DNA of 64,000 nt from OLB4 sp002050165. GTDB taxonomy: Bacteria > Bacteroidota > Ignavibacteria > Tepidaquicellales > Tepidaquicellaceae. Position 1 is the first letter of the stretch; the number at the start of each line of letters is the position of its first letter. Positions 33,385 through 42,006 of this stretch are shown piece by piece. The stretch is from NCBI GenBank assembly GCA_030263475.1, contig SZPC01000007.1, positions 62,001-126,000 on the forward strand, in the 5' to 3' direction. Made by a program: the position numbers and the translations under genes. The notes below the pieces were generated by a model that did not search any database, was not told the origin of the DNA, and saw nothing but the letters and a program-made list of their open reading frames with translations.

Positions 33385-34556
33385 TGAACGTCCCGTTACT
33401 TGATCTAAAAGCACAATATAATTCTTTAAAAAATGAACTTAACGAAGCCCTTATAAGGACAGCTGAATCACAAATTTTTATACTTGGACCCGAAGTTGAG
33501 GCGATGGAAAAGGAAATGTCCGAGTATATCGGTTCGAAATATTCATTTGGTGTATCCTCCGGTACCGATGCATTACTTATTGCACTGATGGCTATTAATA
33601 TCGAACCCGGCGATGAAGTTATAATTCCAACTTATTCGTTTTTTGCTACTGCCGGAGTTGTCAGCAGGCTGAACGCAAAACCGGTTTTTTGTGATATTGA
33701 TCCGGTTACATTTAATATCGATCCAAATAAGCTTAAAGAATTAATAACTCCGAAAACCAAAGCTATTATTCCTGTACACCTTTACGGACAGTCAGCAGAT
33801 ATGGACCCGATAATGGCAATAGCCGAAGAAAATGGAATAATTGTGATTGAAGATGGTGCACAGGCTATTGGCTCTCAATATAAAAATGGTATCAATGTCG
33901 GCTCCATCGGACATATTGGATGTTTCTCGTTTTTCCCAAGTAAAAATCTCGGTTGTTTTGGTGATGGTGGCCTGGTTACCACTAACGATGATAATTTAGC
34001 AGAGCGACTTAAAATCTTAAGGGTACACGGTGGTAAACCGAAATACTATCACAAAGTCATTGGCGGTAATTTCAGGCTTGATGCTATTCAGGCGGCTGTG
34101 TTGAGAGTTAAACTTCCTTATTTGAATTCATGGACTAAAAAACGACAAAGTAATGCGGAGTTGTACACAAAGTTATTCATTGAAAAAGGGCTTGCTGAAA
34201 CAGAGGGAATTACAACATACGATAGGAATAATAAGGTACTTCTCCCAAAACCGGTTTATTCAAACCACGGACTTGAGAGATATCACATATACAATCAATA
34301 TGTAATCAGAGTGGAGCACCGTGACTGGTTGCGCGATTACCTGAAGGACGCCGGAATCGGAACTGAAATTTATTATCCTGTACCTTTCCACAGACAGGAA
34401 TGTTTCCAATATCTGGGTTACAGTCACGACGAATTCCCGGAGTCCAATCAATGTGCGGAACACAGTACAGCTATTCCGATTTACCCTGAATTGACCGAAG
34501 AACAGATTATATACGTTGTTGAAAAAATTGATGAGTTTCTGAAAAAAAATTCGTGA
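33381..34556 (+). CDS. wbpE: DegT/DnrJ/EryC1/StrS aminotransferase, WbpE type
   Basis: A PLP-dependent sugar aminotransferase of 391 residues. The internal aldimine is Lys188 in FFPSKNLGCFGDGGLVTT, a form typical of WbpE/PorR-like enzymes; IEDGAQAIGSQYKN holds the PLP-ring contacts. It probably aminates C3 of UDP-3-keto-GlcNAcA formed by the WbpB-like oxidase. In Porphyromonas the homologue PorR is needed for A-LPS and for surface retention of T9SS cargo. It overlaps the wbpA-like gene. Confidence 0.85.
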   Translation: MMNVPLLDLKAQYNSLKNELNEALIRTAESQIFILGPEVEAMEKEMSEYIGSKYSFGVSSGTDALLIALMAINIEPGDEVIIPTYSFFATAGVVSRLNAKPVFCDIDPVTFNIDPNKLKELITPKTKAIIPVHLYGQSADMDPIMAIAEENGIIVIEDGAQAIGSQYKNGINVGSIGHIGCFSFFPSKNLGCFGDGGLVTTNDDNLAERLKILRVHGGKPKYYHKVIGGNFRLDAIQAAVLRVKLPYLNSWTKKRQSNAELYTKLFIEKGLAETEGITTYDRNNKVLLPKPVYSNHGLERYHIYNQYVIRVEHRDWLRDYLKDAGIGTEIYYPVPFHRQECFQYLGYSHDEFPESNQCAEHSTAIPIYPELTEEQIIYVVEKIDEFLKKNS

Positions 34557-34675
34557 TGGTGCAAGAGAGTTATTCTCACGGAATACAAATCTAAACACTG
34601 TTGTCGAAGAATGGGTTTATTATCGATACGAAAGATTTATTCGTCTGGCAATTAAATTAATCAAATTCATCCTTA

Positions 34676-35722
34676 ATGAAAAAAGCTTTAATTTCAGGTA
34701 TTACAGGACAAGACGGAAGTTACCTGACAGAAATACTAATTGAAAAAGGATACGAAGTACACGGGATTTTACGACGTAGCAGTTCATTCAATACTTCCCG
34801 GATAGACCACCTATACAATGACCCGGAGATTTTGGGGAAGAAATTGTTTCTACATTATGGTGACCTTGTTGATACCAGCAACCTGAACAGGTTACTGGAG
34901 AGAACTGAGCCCGATGAGATATATAACCTGGCGGCGCAATCGCATGTAAAAGTTTCTTTTGAAATTCCTGATTATACTGCTCAGGTAGATGCATTAGGAA
35001 CGCTCAGATTTCTCGATGCAATAAAAGAGACGGGCTTGGATCAAACTGTAAAATTCTATCAGGCATCAACGAGCGAACTATTCGGAAAGGTTCAGGAAAT
35101 ACCCCAAACTGAGAAAACCCCTTTTTATCCCCGCAGTCCTTATGGGGTTGCGAAAGTTTACGGCTATTGGATAGTTGTCAACTATCGTGAAGCTTACGAC
35201 CTTTACGCATGCAACGGGATTTTATTTAATCACGAATCTCCGAGGCGCGGTGGAACATTTGTAACCAGAAAAATTACACAGGCAGCCGCAAAAATTAAAC
35301 TCGGCTTACAGGATATATTGTATATAGGTAACCTTAACGCGAAACGCGATTGGGGATATGCGAAGGAGTATTGTGAAGGAATGTGGATGATTTTACAACA
35401 GGATAAACCGGATGATTACGTTCTTGCAACGGGTGAGACTCATACGGTTAAAGAATTCATTGAAGTTGCATTTGGAGAATTAGGGATGCAATTAAAGTGG
35501 GAAGGTAAAGGTGTGGATGAAAGGGGTATTGATTTAAAAACAGGTAAAATCCTTGTTGGCGTTGATCCGTTATACTTCAGACCTACTGAGGTTGATTTGT
35601 TAATCGGCGATGCTTCGAAGGCAAAAGCAAAGTTTGGATGGGAACCAAAAATAAAATTTGAAGAACTTGCCAAGATGATGGTTAACTCCGATTTTGAAAA
35701 AATTAAAAAGAGAGGTTATTAA
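34676..35722 (+). CDS. gmd: GDP-mannose 4,6-dehydratase
   Basis: Gmd converts GDP-mannose to GDP-4-keto-6-deoxy-mannose, precursor of GDP-fucose, GDP-rhamnose or GDP-perosamine. The 348-residue SDR protein has the NAD motif ALISGITGQDGSYLTEILIE, RRSSSFNTSRIDHLY, NLAAQSHVKVSFE, the YxxxK pair in SPYGVAKVYGYW, and NHESPRRGGTFVTRKI. It follows a 119-base gap with no gene, which may hold a promoter, and lies between wbpE-like and wbpB-like genes. No GDP-fucose synthase is in the window, which favours use by the aminotransferase at 37.3 kb. Confidence 0.95.
   Translation: MKKALISGITGQDGSYLTEILIEKGYEVHGILRRSSSFNTSRIDHLYNDPEILGKKLFLHYGDLVDTSNLNRLLERTEPDEIYNLAAQSHVKVSFEIPDYTAQVDALGTLRFLDAIKETGLDQTVKFYQASTSELFGKVQEIPQTEKTPFYPRSPYGVAKVYGYWIVVNYREAYDLYACNGILFNHESPRRGGTFVTRKITQAAAKIKLGLQDILYIGNLNAKRDWGYAKEYCEGMWMILQQDKPDDYVLATGETHTVKEFIEVAFGELGMQLKWEGKGVDERGIDLKTGKILVGVDPLYFRPTEVDLLIGDASKAKAKFGWEPKIKFEELAKMMVNSDFEKIKKRGY
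35708..35715 (+). promoter_or_regulatory. Shine-Dalgarno setting the wbpB-like start
   Basis: AAGAGAGG, eight bases before the TTG at 35724. It supports that TTG over the in-frame TTG at 35694, which lies deeper inside gmd. Confidence 0.6.
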
Positions 35723-35723
35723 T

Positions 35724-36698
35724 TTGGAAGGAATTAAGGTAGGAATATTCGGTGCCGGAAGGTGGGGTATGAACCACGTTCGGACTGCAAATAAAATTTT
35801 AGGCGGGGAAAACGTTACAGTGTGCGATCCAAGCCCCGGAATCGAATTAAAAATCAAAGAACTAAATCCGGAAATAAATTTTACAGTTAATCCGGATGAT
35901 GTTTTTAATGACAGTTTAATTAACTGCACCATCATTGCAACACCGGTAGAAACTCATTTCAATGTGGCAATCCGCGCTTTGGAGTCAGGGAAGCATGCAT
36001 TAGTAGAGAAACCGATTACGTTGCACGCCCAAGAAGCAGAAAAACTTAATTCGGTTGCAACTGACAAGGGGCTTAGGTTAATGGTCGGTCATGTGCTCTT
36101 GTTTCACCCGGCAGTTATTAAAATGAAACAAATGATAAATGAAGGAGATCTCGGAGTTCTTCAGTATATGTACAGTCATCGTTTAAACCTCGGTACAATA
36201 CGAAAAGAGGAGAATATTCTGTGGAGCTTTGCACCGCACGATATTTCAGTTATTCAGTACCTTGCAGATTCCAATCCAATCAGTATTTCCGCAAAAGGAG
36301 CTGATTTTATAAGAAGTGAAATCGAAGATGTAACACTCACGACTTTTACATACCCGAATAATTTTCATGCGCATATATTCGTTAGTTGGTTACATCCTTT
36401 TAAAGAACAACGGATGGTTATAATCGGAACAAAGGGAATGTTAGTATTTGAGGACAGTGCGGTAAACGACAAACTGAAATTTTTTAAGAAAGGGTTCATG
36501 GAAGTTGACGGTGAACCGGAAAAATTTGATGAGGAGGCTATTGTGGTAGGATACGAAAATAAAGCTCCCCTCGAAGAAGAGCAGCGACATTTCTTTGAGT
36601 GCGTCCTTAACGGAAATGAGGCCCGGACAAACGGGGTTCATGCGTTGGAAGTCCTAAAAATTCTTGAAGAAGCCCAGCATTGTTTAAAACAAAAATAA
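35724..36698 (+). CDS. wbpB: Gfo/Idh/MocA oxidoreductase, WbpB type
   Basis: From TTG 35724 this is a 324-residue NAD-dependent oxidoreductase: Rossmann motif VGIFGAGRWGMNHVRTA, the EKP motif in HALVEKPITLHAQEAE, and GHVLLFHPAVIKMKQM. WbpB oxidises C3 of UDP-GlcNAcA, giving the 3-keto sugar for WbpE. A longer frame starts at 35694 but would overlap gmd and lacks a ribosome site. The assignment as WbpB relies on size, fold and the surrounding complete pathway. Confidence 0.84.
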   Translation: MEGIKVGIFGAGRWGMNHVRTANKILGGENVTVCDPSPGIELKIKELNPEINFTVNPDDVFNDSLINCTIIATPVETHFNVAIRALESGKHALVEKPITLHAQEAEKLNSVATDKGLRLMVGHVLLFHPAVIKMKQMINEGDLGVLQYMYSHRLNLGTIRKEENILWSFAPHDISVIQYLADSNPISISAKGADFIRSEIEDVTLTTFTYPNNFHAHIFVSWLHPFKEQRMVIIGTKGMLVFEDSAVNDKLKFFKKGFMEVDGEPEKFDEEAIVVGYENKAPLEEEQRHFFECVLNGNEARTNGVHALEVLKILEEAQHCLKQK

Positions 36699-36705
36699 TT
36701 TAAAA

Positions 36706-37287
36706 ATGGAAAATAAATTTTACGTAAATAATTACGCTGTTGTTGATGAAAATGTTGAGATTGGCGATGGTACTAAGATATGGCATTTTAGTCATGTTCA
36801 ATCCGGATCAAAAATCGGTATGAAGTGTGTGTTGGGTCAGAATGTAAACGTTGGCAACAATGTAACTATCGGGAATTTTTGTAAGATTCAGAACAATGTT
36901 TCAATATACGAAGGTGTAACATTGGAAGATTACGTTTTCTGCGGGCCATCTATGGTATTTACAAACATATTGGATCCCAGGTGCAAATATCCACAGGTGG
37001 GGGGAGATTTTTATTTAAATACTCTCGTAAAAGAAGGTGCCTCGTTGGGGGCTAATTGCACCATAGTTTGCGGAAACACAATTGGTAAAGCAGCATTGGT
37101 TGGCGCAGGTGCTGTTGTTACAAAAGACGTTCCCGATTTTGCGCTTGTGGTCGGTAACCCGGGCAGGATAATCGGATGGGTCAGTGAAGCAGGTAAAAGA
37201 CTTTCGTTTGATGAAAACGGAATTGCTTATTGTGAAAAATCCGATAAAAAATATAAGTTGCACAACAATCTTGTTAGCGAAGCCTGA
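36706..37287 (+). CDS. wbpD: Sugar N-acetyltransferase, WbpD type (left-handed beta helix)
   Basis: The 193-residue protein has hexapeptide repeats of a left-handed beta-helix: VEIGDGTKIWHFSHVQSGSK, IGMKCVLGQNVNVGNNVTIG, FCKIQNNVSIYEGVTLEDYV, GASLGANCTIVCGNTIG and ALVGAGAVVTKDVPDFALV. WbpD uses acetyl-CoA to acetylate the 3-amino group, completing UDP-GlcNAc(3NAc)A. The FVFCGPSMVFTN-type loop (YVFCGPSMVFTNILDPRCKY) is characteristic of the WbpD/WlbB group. It starts eight bases after the wbpB-like gene and overlaps the next start by one base. Confidence 0.9.
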   Translation: MENKFYVNNYAVVDENVEIGDGTKIWHFSHVQSGSKIGMKCVLGQNVNVGNNVTIGNFCKIQNNVSIYEGVTLEDYVFCGPSMVFTNILDPRCKYPQVGGDFYLNTLVKEGASLGANCTIVCGNTIGKAALVGAGAVVTKDVPDFALVVGNPGRIIGWVSEAGKRLSFDENGIAYCEKSDKKYKLHNNLVSEA

Positions 37288-38453
37288 TGAAAATCCCAAT
37301 CTCAAAACCATTCTTTGATGAAAAGGATCTTGAGATTATAAACGAACCGTTAATCTCCGGTTGGGTTACGCAGGGAGTTTTCGTGCAACAGTTTGAAGAT
37401 ACCTTCCGAAAATTCATATCTGCTAATTATGCAGTTGCGGTTTCTTCCGGGACAACTGCGCTGCATACCGCGCTTGCAGCTTTAAAGATCAGTAAAGGGG
37501 ATGAAGTTATTCTACCCGCATTCAGTTGGGTGGCAACTGCAAATGCAGTAGAATATTGTGGCGCGAAACCGGTCTTTTGCGATATTGAACCGGACACTTT
37601 TAATATTGATCCACAAGAGATAGAGAAGCATATTACGCCAGAAACAAAGGCAATTATTCCCGTACACCTTTTTGGTTTACCCGTTGCGATGGATATTATA
37701 CTTGAGATAGCACGGCGTTACAAGTTAAAAGTTGTGGAAGATTCCGCGTGCGGATTCGGATCATATTATAAAAATAATCATGTCGGAATTTTTGGTGACG
37801 CAGGGTGTTTTAGCTTCCATCCGCGTAAAGCTGTAACCACCGGCGAAGGCGGCATGGTTGTTACTTCAGATGAAGAGCTTGATAAAAAGTTCAGGGAACT
37901 TAGAAACCATGGTGCGTCACAAGTTCCGGACGGTCAGTCATTGTTATCTGAATACAATGTACTTGGATTTAATTACAGGATGACGGATATTCAGGGAGCA
38001 CTGGGAGTTTCTCAAATGGAAAAGGCATCGGAAATCCTGACAAAGCGTATTTTGGCGGCGGAATATTACGATAAACTTTTAAAGAATTTTAATAAGTTAA
38101 GAAAACCTGTAAGAGGTGAGAATTGTGTCCACAGTTATCAGTCGTATGTCTGCATGTTAAAATCTGAAAACACTTCCAATATCAACGTTGACGAACTTAA
38201 CAGAAAAAGAAATCTCCTCATGCAAATGCTCAGCGAACGGGGAATATCAACAAGACAAGGAACTCATGCTATTACGAACCTCGGATACTATGTTAACAAA
38301 TACAGAATCAATCCTGGAGATTTTCCCAATGCATATGCCTCCGATAAGTTGTCAATTGCACTACCTCTGTTTGCTCAGATAACCCGTGAGGAACAGGATT
38401 TTGTAGTAGATAATCTAAAGGAGCTCTTTAAAAAACCCGAACTCATGTTTTAA
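37287..38453 (+). CDS. DegT/DnrJ/EryC1/StrS aminotransferase (possible perosamine synthase)
   Basis: A second PLP-dependent sugar aminotransferase, 388 residues. PLP lysine is Lys181 in CFSFHPRKAVTTGEGGMVVT; VVEDSACGFGSYYKNN holds the PLP-ring Asp. It differs clearly from the WbpE-like paralogue upstream (HPRKAVTTGEGG against FPSKNLGCFGDGG), so it has another substrate. Since gmd makes a 4-keto-6-deoxy sugar and no other user is seen, a 4-aminotransferase producing GDP-perosamine is plausible, but that is inference. The gene overlaps the wbpD-like stop by one base. Confidence 0.8.
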   Translation: MKIPISKPFFDEKDLEIINEPLISGWVTQGVFVQQFEDTFRKFISANYAVAVSSGTTALHTALAALKISKGDEVILPAFSWVATANAVEYCGAKPVFCDIEPDTFNIDPQEIEKHITPETKAIIPVHLFGLPVAMDIILEIARRYKLKVVEDSACGFGSYYKNNHVGIFGDAGCFSFHPRKAVTTGEGGMVVTSDEELDKKFRELRNHGASQVPDGQSLLSEYNVLGFNYRMTDIQGALGVSQMEKASEILTKRILAAEYYDKLLKNFNKLRKPVRGENCVHSYQSYVCMLKSENTSNINVDELNRKRNLLMQMLSERGISTRQGTHAITNLGYYVNKYRINPGDFPNAYASDKLSIALPLFAQITREEQDFVVDNLKELFKKPELMF

Positions 38454-38896
38454 TACCATACAAACTTGTTATTGTACACCGATAATGTATTAATTATTCT
38501 CCATTATGACTTCATCAATGTTTCACATTTCTTCTCACGTTATCCGGCTTTTATAAGAGCTTTTCAAATTGCGACCAATCAGATATATTAGTTAAATCTT
38601 GTACGATTATTTTAAATCTACAGCAGAATCAGATTTCATTTACGGACTTTTATATTTTACTTCACGACAAATTCTTTCTTTGATAGTTCATTTATATTGT
38701 TTAGTGAACATAAATAACTTATAATAGCATTGGGAACCGGCACAATAGTGAACTTTATATTCAGTTTCTATCTTATTTCAAAATCTTCATTTTACAAAGC
38801 AGATAATTCTGTTCACCTGATGAACAAATAATTCTTTCGTTCACATTGTTTTTTGTTATAAAATAAGTGTATTAAAAATTTTCCTGAAGACGAAGA
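38454..38896. other. Gene-free A/T-rich gap within the polysaccharide locus
   Basis: These 443 bases hold no open frame I would call and no clear terminator. They carry six copies of GTTCA or its reverse complement TGAAC between 38686 and 38842, two of them forming the inverted repeat 38810-38824. The gap probably holds the promoter of the glf-led gene set. A decayed gene cannot be ruled out. Confidence 0.5.
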
Positions 38897-39997
38897 ATGA
38901 AATTTGATTACCTTATAGTGGGAGCAGGCTTTGCCGGAGCAGTAATGGCGGAGAGATTAGCTTCCGTTCTCAACAAAAAAGTACTCGTTATAGATAAGCG
39001 AAATCATATAGCGGGAAACGCTTTCGATGAACGCAATGAGTATGATATCATGATTCATAAATACGGTCCGCATTTATTCCACACGAACAGTGAAATGGTT
39101 TTCAGCTATCTTTCCATGTTTACTGACTGGTACAAATATGAACACAGGGTGCTCGCATTTTCCGATGGTGAATTATATCAAATTCCGATTAACAAAAATA
39201 CGTTAAACAAAGTTTTTAATTTGTCGCTTGCTACCGACCGTGAGGTTTCCGATTTTCTTGATGCTATACGGGAGAAGCGATATCCGATATTGAACTCGGA
39301 GGATGTAATTGTCAATCAGGTTGGCAGTACTCTATTTGAAAAATTTTTTAAAAGTTACACATTAAAACAATGGCAACGTGAACCCAAAGAGCTTTCCGCT
39401 TCGGTTTGCGGAAGGATCCCTGTTAGAACAAACGAGGATGATCGGTATTTTACAGACAGGTTTCAGTACATGCCCTCTGATGGCTACACAAAAATGTTTG
39501 AGCGAATTTTATCACACGAAAATATTACGGTTGAACTCAATAAAGATTTCTTCGAACTTGAAAGTGACCTGAAGTTTGACAATTTAATTTATACCGGACC
39601 GATTGACAAGTTTTACGGGTACAGGTTCGGCAAATTGCCTTATAGGTCGCTAAGGTTTGAATATAAATCGTATGAGAAAGAATTTTATCAACCGGTTTCA
39701 CAAGTTAATTATGTAGATCCGGATGTTGATTTTACCCGTGTCGTCGAGTATAAACATATTACAAACCCAAAATCTAAATATACTACCATTGCCTGCGAAT
39801 TTTCGCAGTCGGACGGTGAACCTTTTTATCCCGTGCCTTCAGACGATACCCGGCATTTGTATATGAAGTACAGAGACATTGCGCTAAAAGAAAGAAGGGT
39901 AAAATTTTGCGGAAGACTTGCCGAATATCAGTACTTCAATATGGATCAGGTTGTTGCAAATACACTGAAAGTATTCAAACAAATTGCAAATGAATAA
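38897..39997 (+). CDS. glf: UDP-galactopyranose mutase
   Basis: Glf isomerises UDP-galactopyranose to UDP-galactofuranose, using reduced FAD. The 366-residue protein opens with the FAD motif YLIVGAGFAGAVMAERLA, then RNHIAGNAFDERNEYDI, KYGPHLFHTNSEMVF and YKYEHRVLAF. KQWQREPKELSASVCGRIPV is the active-site region, and YTGPIDKFYGYRFGKLPYRS with EYKHITNPKSKYTTI follows later. All are typical. It implies that the surface glycan contains galactofuranose. Its end overlaps the next gene. Confidence 0.97.
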   Translation: MKFDYLIVGAGFAGAVMAERLASVLNKKVLVIDKRNHIAGNAFDERNEYDIMIHKYGPHLFHTNSEMVFSYLSMFTDWYKYEHRVLAFSDGELYQIPINKNTLNKVFNLSLATDREVSDFLDAIREKRYPILNSEDVIVNQVGSTLFEKFFKSYTLKQWQREPKELSASVCGRIPVRTNEDDRYFTDRFQYMPSDGYTKMFERILSHENITVELNKDFFELESDLKFDNLIYTGPIDKFYGYRFGKLPYRSLRFEYKSYEKEFYQPVSQVNYVDPDVDFTRVVEYKHITNPKSKYTTIACEFSQSDGEPFYPVPSDDTRHLYMKYRDIALKERRVKFCGRLAEYQYFNMDQVVANTLKVFKQIANE

Positions 39998-40898
39998 TCC
40001 ACTCGTTTCGTTCAATATATTGACATATAACCGGAAAAATGAACTTGCGAAGACACTTGGCAAAATCAAAGAGCAGAATTATAAAAACTATGAAATTATC
40101 GTGGTTGACAACAATTCCTCCGATGGAACCGAAGAGATGATTAAATCTAATTACAAAGATATCCGTTACATCAGAATGAATACGAACGTCGGGGTATCGG
40201 CGTGGAACGAGGGATTCAAAGTTGCAAAAGGAGAATTTGTATTTGTACTTGATGATGATAGTTATCCACTTAAAACCTCGATACACGAAGGATTGAATTA
40301 TATGTCCAATCATCCAAAGTGCGGTGTTTTGGGTTACAACGTTTTTAATAAATTAAAACAAAAATCGCAGACAGAAGCATTTCCTCCTAAAGCATGGTTA
40401 TTTGTTGGATGCGGTGCAATGATTCGAAGGGAAGTTATCGAGAATGTAGGATATTTCGATACGAACTACTTTATTTACTTGCATGAAATGGACTACGCAA
40501 TCAGAGTTTATGATGCAGGGTTCACGGTAGATTATGCAAAAGAGTTGTCGGTGATTCACGATCAGAGTTTATTATCACGTGGGAAGAATACACGTGACCC
40601 GGATACGAGCCACTACATTTTTTATTACACTTATCTTTCTTTTATTACATTTCTCGTTCTGAGGTTTGATAAAAAATATGCGTTAATATACGGTATTAAA
40701 TATTCACTTAACCGGTTTATAATTTGTTTCAGATATTATTATTTTTTTCATTTCTTCAAAGCGCTTGCAGTTAATTTTTTCGCTATTCCACGATTGTTGA
40801 AACAAAGGAAACCGGTGAGTCGCGAAGTTCAGAAATTTTACAATAACGGAAGTACGTATCTAATTGACAGAATGTTCTTCCCAAACTTCAGAAAGTAA
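39990..40898 (+). CDS. Glycosyltransferase family 2
   Basis: A 302-residue GT2 enzyme from ATG 39990 (an in-frame TTG two codons earlier is possible). It has the GT-A opening VSFNILTYNRKNELAKTLGK, VVDNNSSDGTEEMI, the metal-binding DDD in FVFVLDDDSYPLKT, and LHEMDYAIRVYDAGF, like rhamnosyl- and galactofuranosyltransferases. The C-terminus has hydrophobic stretches that may bind the membrane. It overlaps glf by eight bases. Donor and acceptor are unknown; UDP-galactofuranose is a fair guess from position. Confidence 0.9.
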   Translation: MNNPLVSFNILTYNRKNELAKTLGKIKEQNYKNYEIIVVDNNSSDGTEEMIKSNYKDIRYIRMNTNVGVSAWNEGFKVAKGEFVFVLDDDSYPLKTSIHEGLNYMSNHPKCGVLGYNVFNKLKQKSQTEAFPPKAWLFVGCGAMIRREVIENVGYFDTNYFIYLHEMDYAIRVYDAGFTVDYAKELSVIHDQSLLSRGKNTRDPDTSHYIFYYTYLSFITFLVLRFDKKYALIYGIKYSLNRFIICFRYYYFFHFFKALAVNFFAIPRLLKQRKPVSREVQKFYNNGSTYLIDRMFFPNFRK

Positions 40899-42004
40899 TG
40901 ACTTCCGGCGAAAAATATTCAGCTACAATTTATTTAAATAATCTACTTGCTTTTTTTGTGTACCGTTTTTTGAGACTTTTTTTCAGAAAGCAATCCACAT
41001 TCAGCAAGAATATGGTTTTCATTAACACCGGTCAAATCGGCGATATAACAATTTCATCACTGTTACTTGAGAATAATCTGCCATCCACTTACAACTATCA
41101 CTTCATAATTTTAAAGAGATTCCGTCAGGTGTTTAATGATTACAGCGGTAAAACGCAAATTATTGAACTCGATGAAAAGAAATATAAATTCAATCCACTT
41201 TACAGAACATCATTTATCAAAACAATCCGGAACCTAAAACCAGCAAAATGTTACAATCTTACTTCTGCGCGTGGGATAAGCAACGATGAACTTGCACTGC
41301 TTTCGGGCGCCGAAGAGACAATTTGTTTCTCAAACAGTTGGAAAAACCTGAAGAAGTTGTTTTCGAAAAAAATGGATAGTTATTACGAGAGAGTTTTATA
41401 TCCCGATGAGCAAAACGAATATAAACGACATATAAATTTACTAAACCGTGAGTTCGGTATCCCGGAGGAAGAGATTTTTGTGAGAAACAGATTTATGTTT
41501 AAATCCGCACTGCGCGACCAAATGAATTATATTACTCTTGCACCTTTCTCGTCGGAACCGTTGCGATGTTGGCCATTGGAAAAGTTTGCAAATATTTGTG
41601 AAATGCTAAAAGGTAAATGTGAGGTTTTAATACTTGGTTCAAATGAGCAGTACGAAATTTGCGATCAGATATTCTCGGGTATGGAACATGTAATGAACCT
41701 TTGTGGAAAAAACAATATTCCCGAGGCAGCGACACTTATCTCAAAAGCATTATTGCACCTCGGTAATGATTCAGGTTTAACCCACGTTGCATTGAAAATG
41801 GGTACACCGGTAGCTGCGATCATTGGTGGCTATTACTTCGGTAAATTTTTCCCTTTCGAAAATAAAGAGATAAAAGCAAAATATTTTTTTAAAGAAATGG
41901 AGTGTTTCGGATGCGAATGGAACTGCATTTATGACCGTGCCTATTGTGTAACCGATGTTGGCGTTGATGAAGTATTCAGATACATTGAAGCATATTTGAG
42001 CTGA
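40898..42004 (+). CDS. Glycosyltransferase family 9 (heptosyltransferase-like)
   Basis: A 368-residue GT-B enzyme. It has FINTGQIGDITISSLLL near the start, a family-typical acceptor-domain opening, and the donor-domain motif HLGNDSGLTHVALKMGTPVA. The GT9 cysteine cluster ECFGCEWNCIYDRAYC (C-x2-C-x3-C-x6-C) precedes VDEVFRYIEAYL. It is a tandem paralogue of the next gene. In this setting it more likely extends a surface polysaccharide than an LPS inner core. The start overlaps the previous stop by one base. Confidence 0.88.
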   Translation: MTSGEKYSATIYLNNLLAFFVYRFLRLFFRKQSTFSKNMVFINTGQIGDITISSLLLENNLPSTYNYHFIILKRFRQVFNDYSGKTQIIELDEKKYKFNPLYRTSFIKTIRNLKPAKCYNLTSARGISNDELALLSGAEETICFSNSWKNLKKLFSKKMDSYYERVLYPDEQNEYKRHINLLNREFGIPEEEIFVRNRFMFKSALRDQMNYITLAPFSSEPLRCWPLEKFANICEMLKGKCEVLILGSNEQYEICDQIFSGMEHVMNLCGKNNIPEAATLISKALLHLGNDSGLTHVALKMGTPVAAIIGGYYFGKFFPFENKEIKAKYFFKEMECFGCEWNCIYDRAYCVTDVGVDEVFRYIEAYLS

Positions 42005-42006
42005 CG

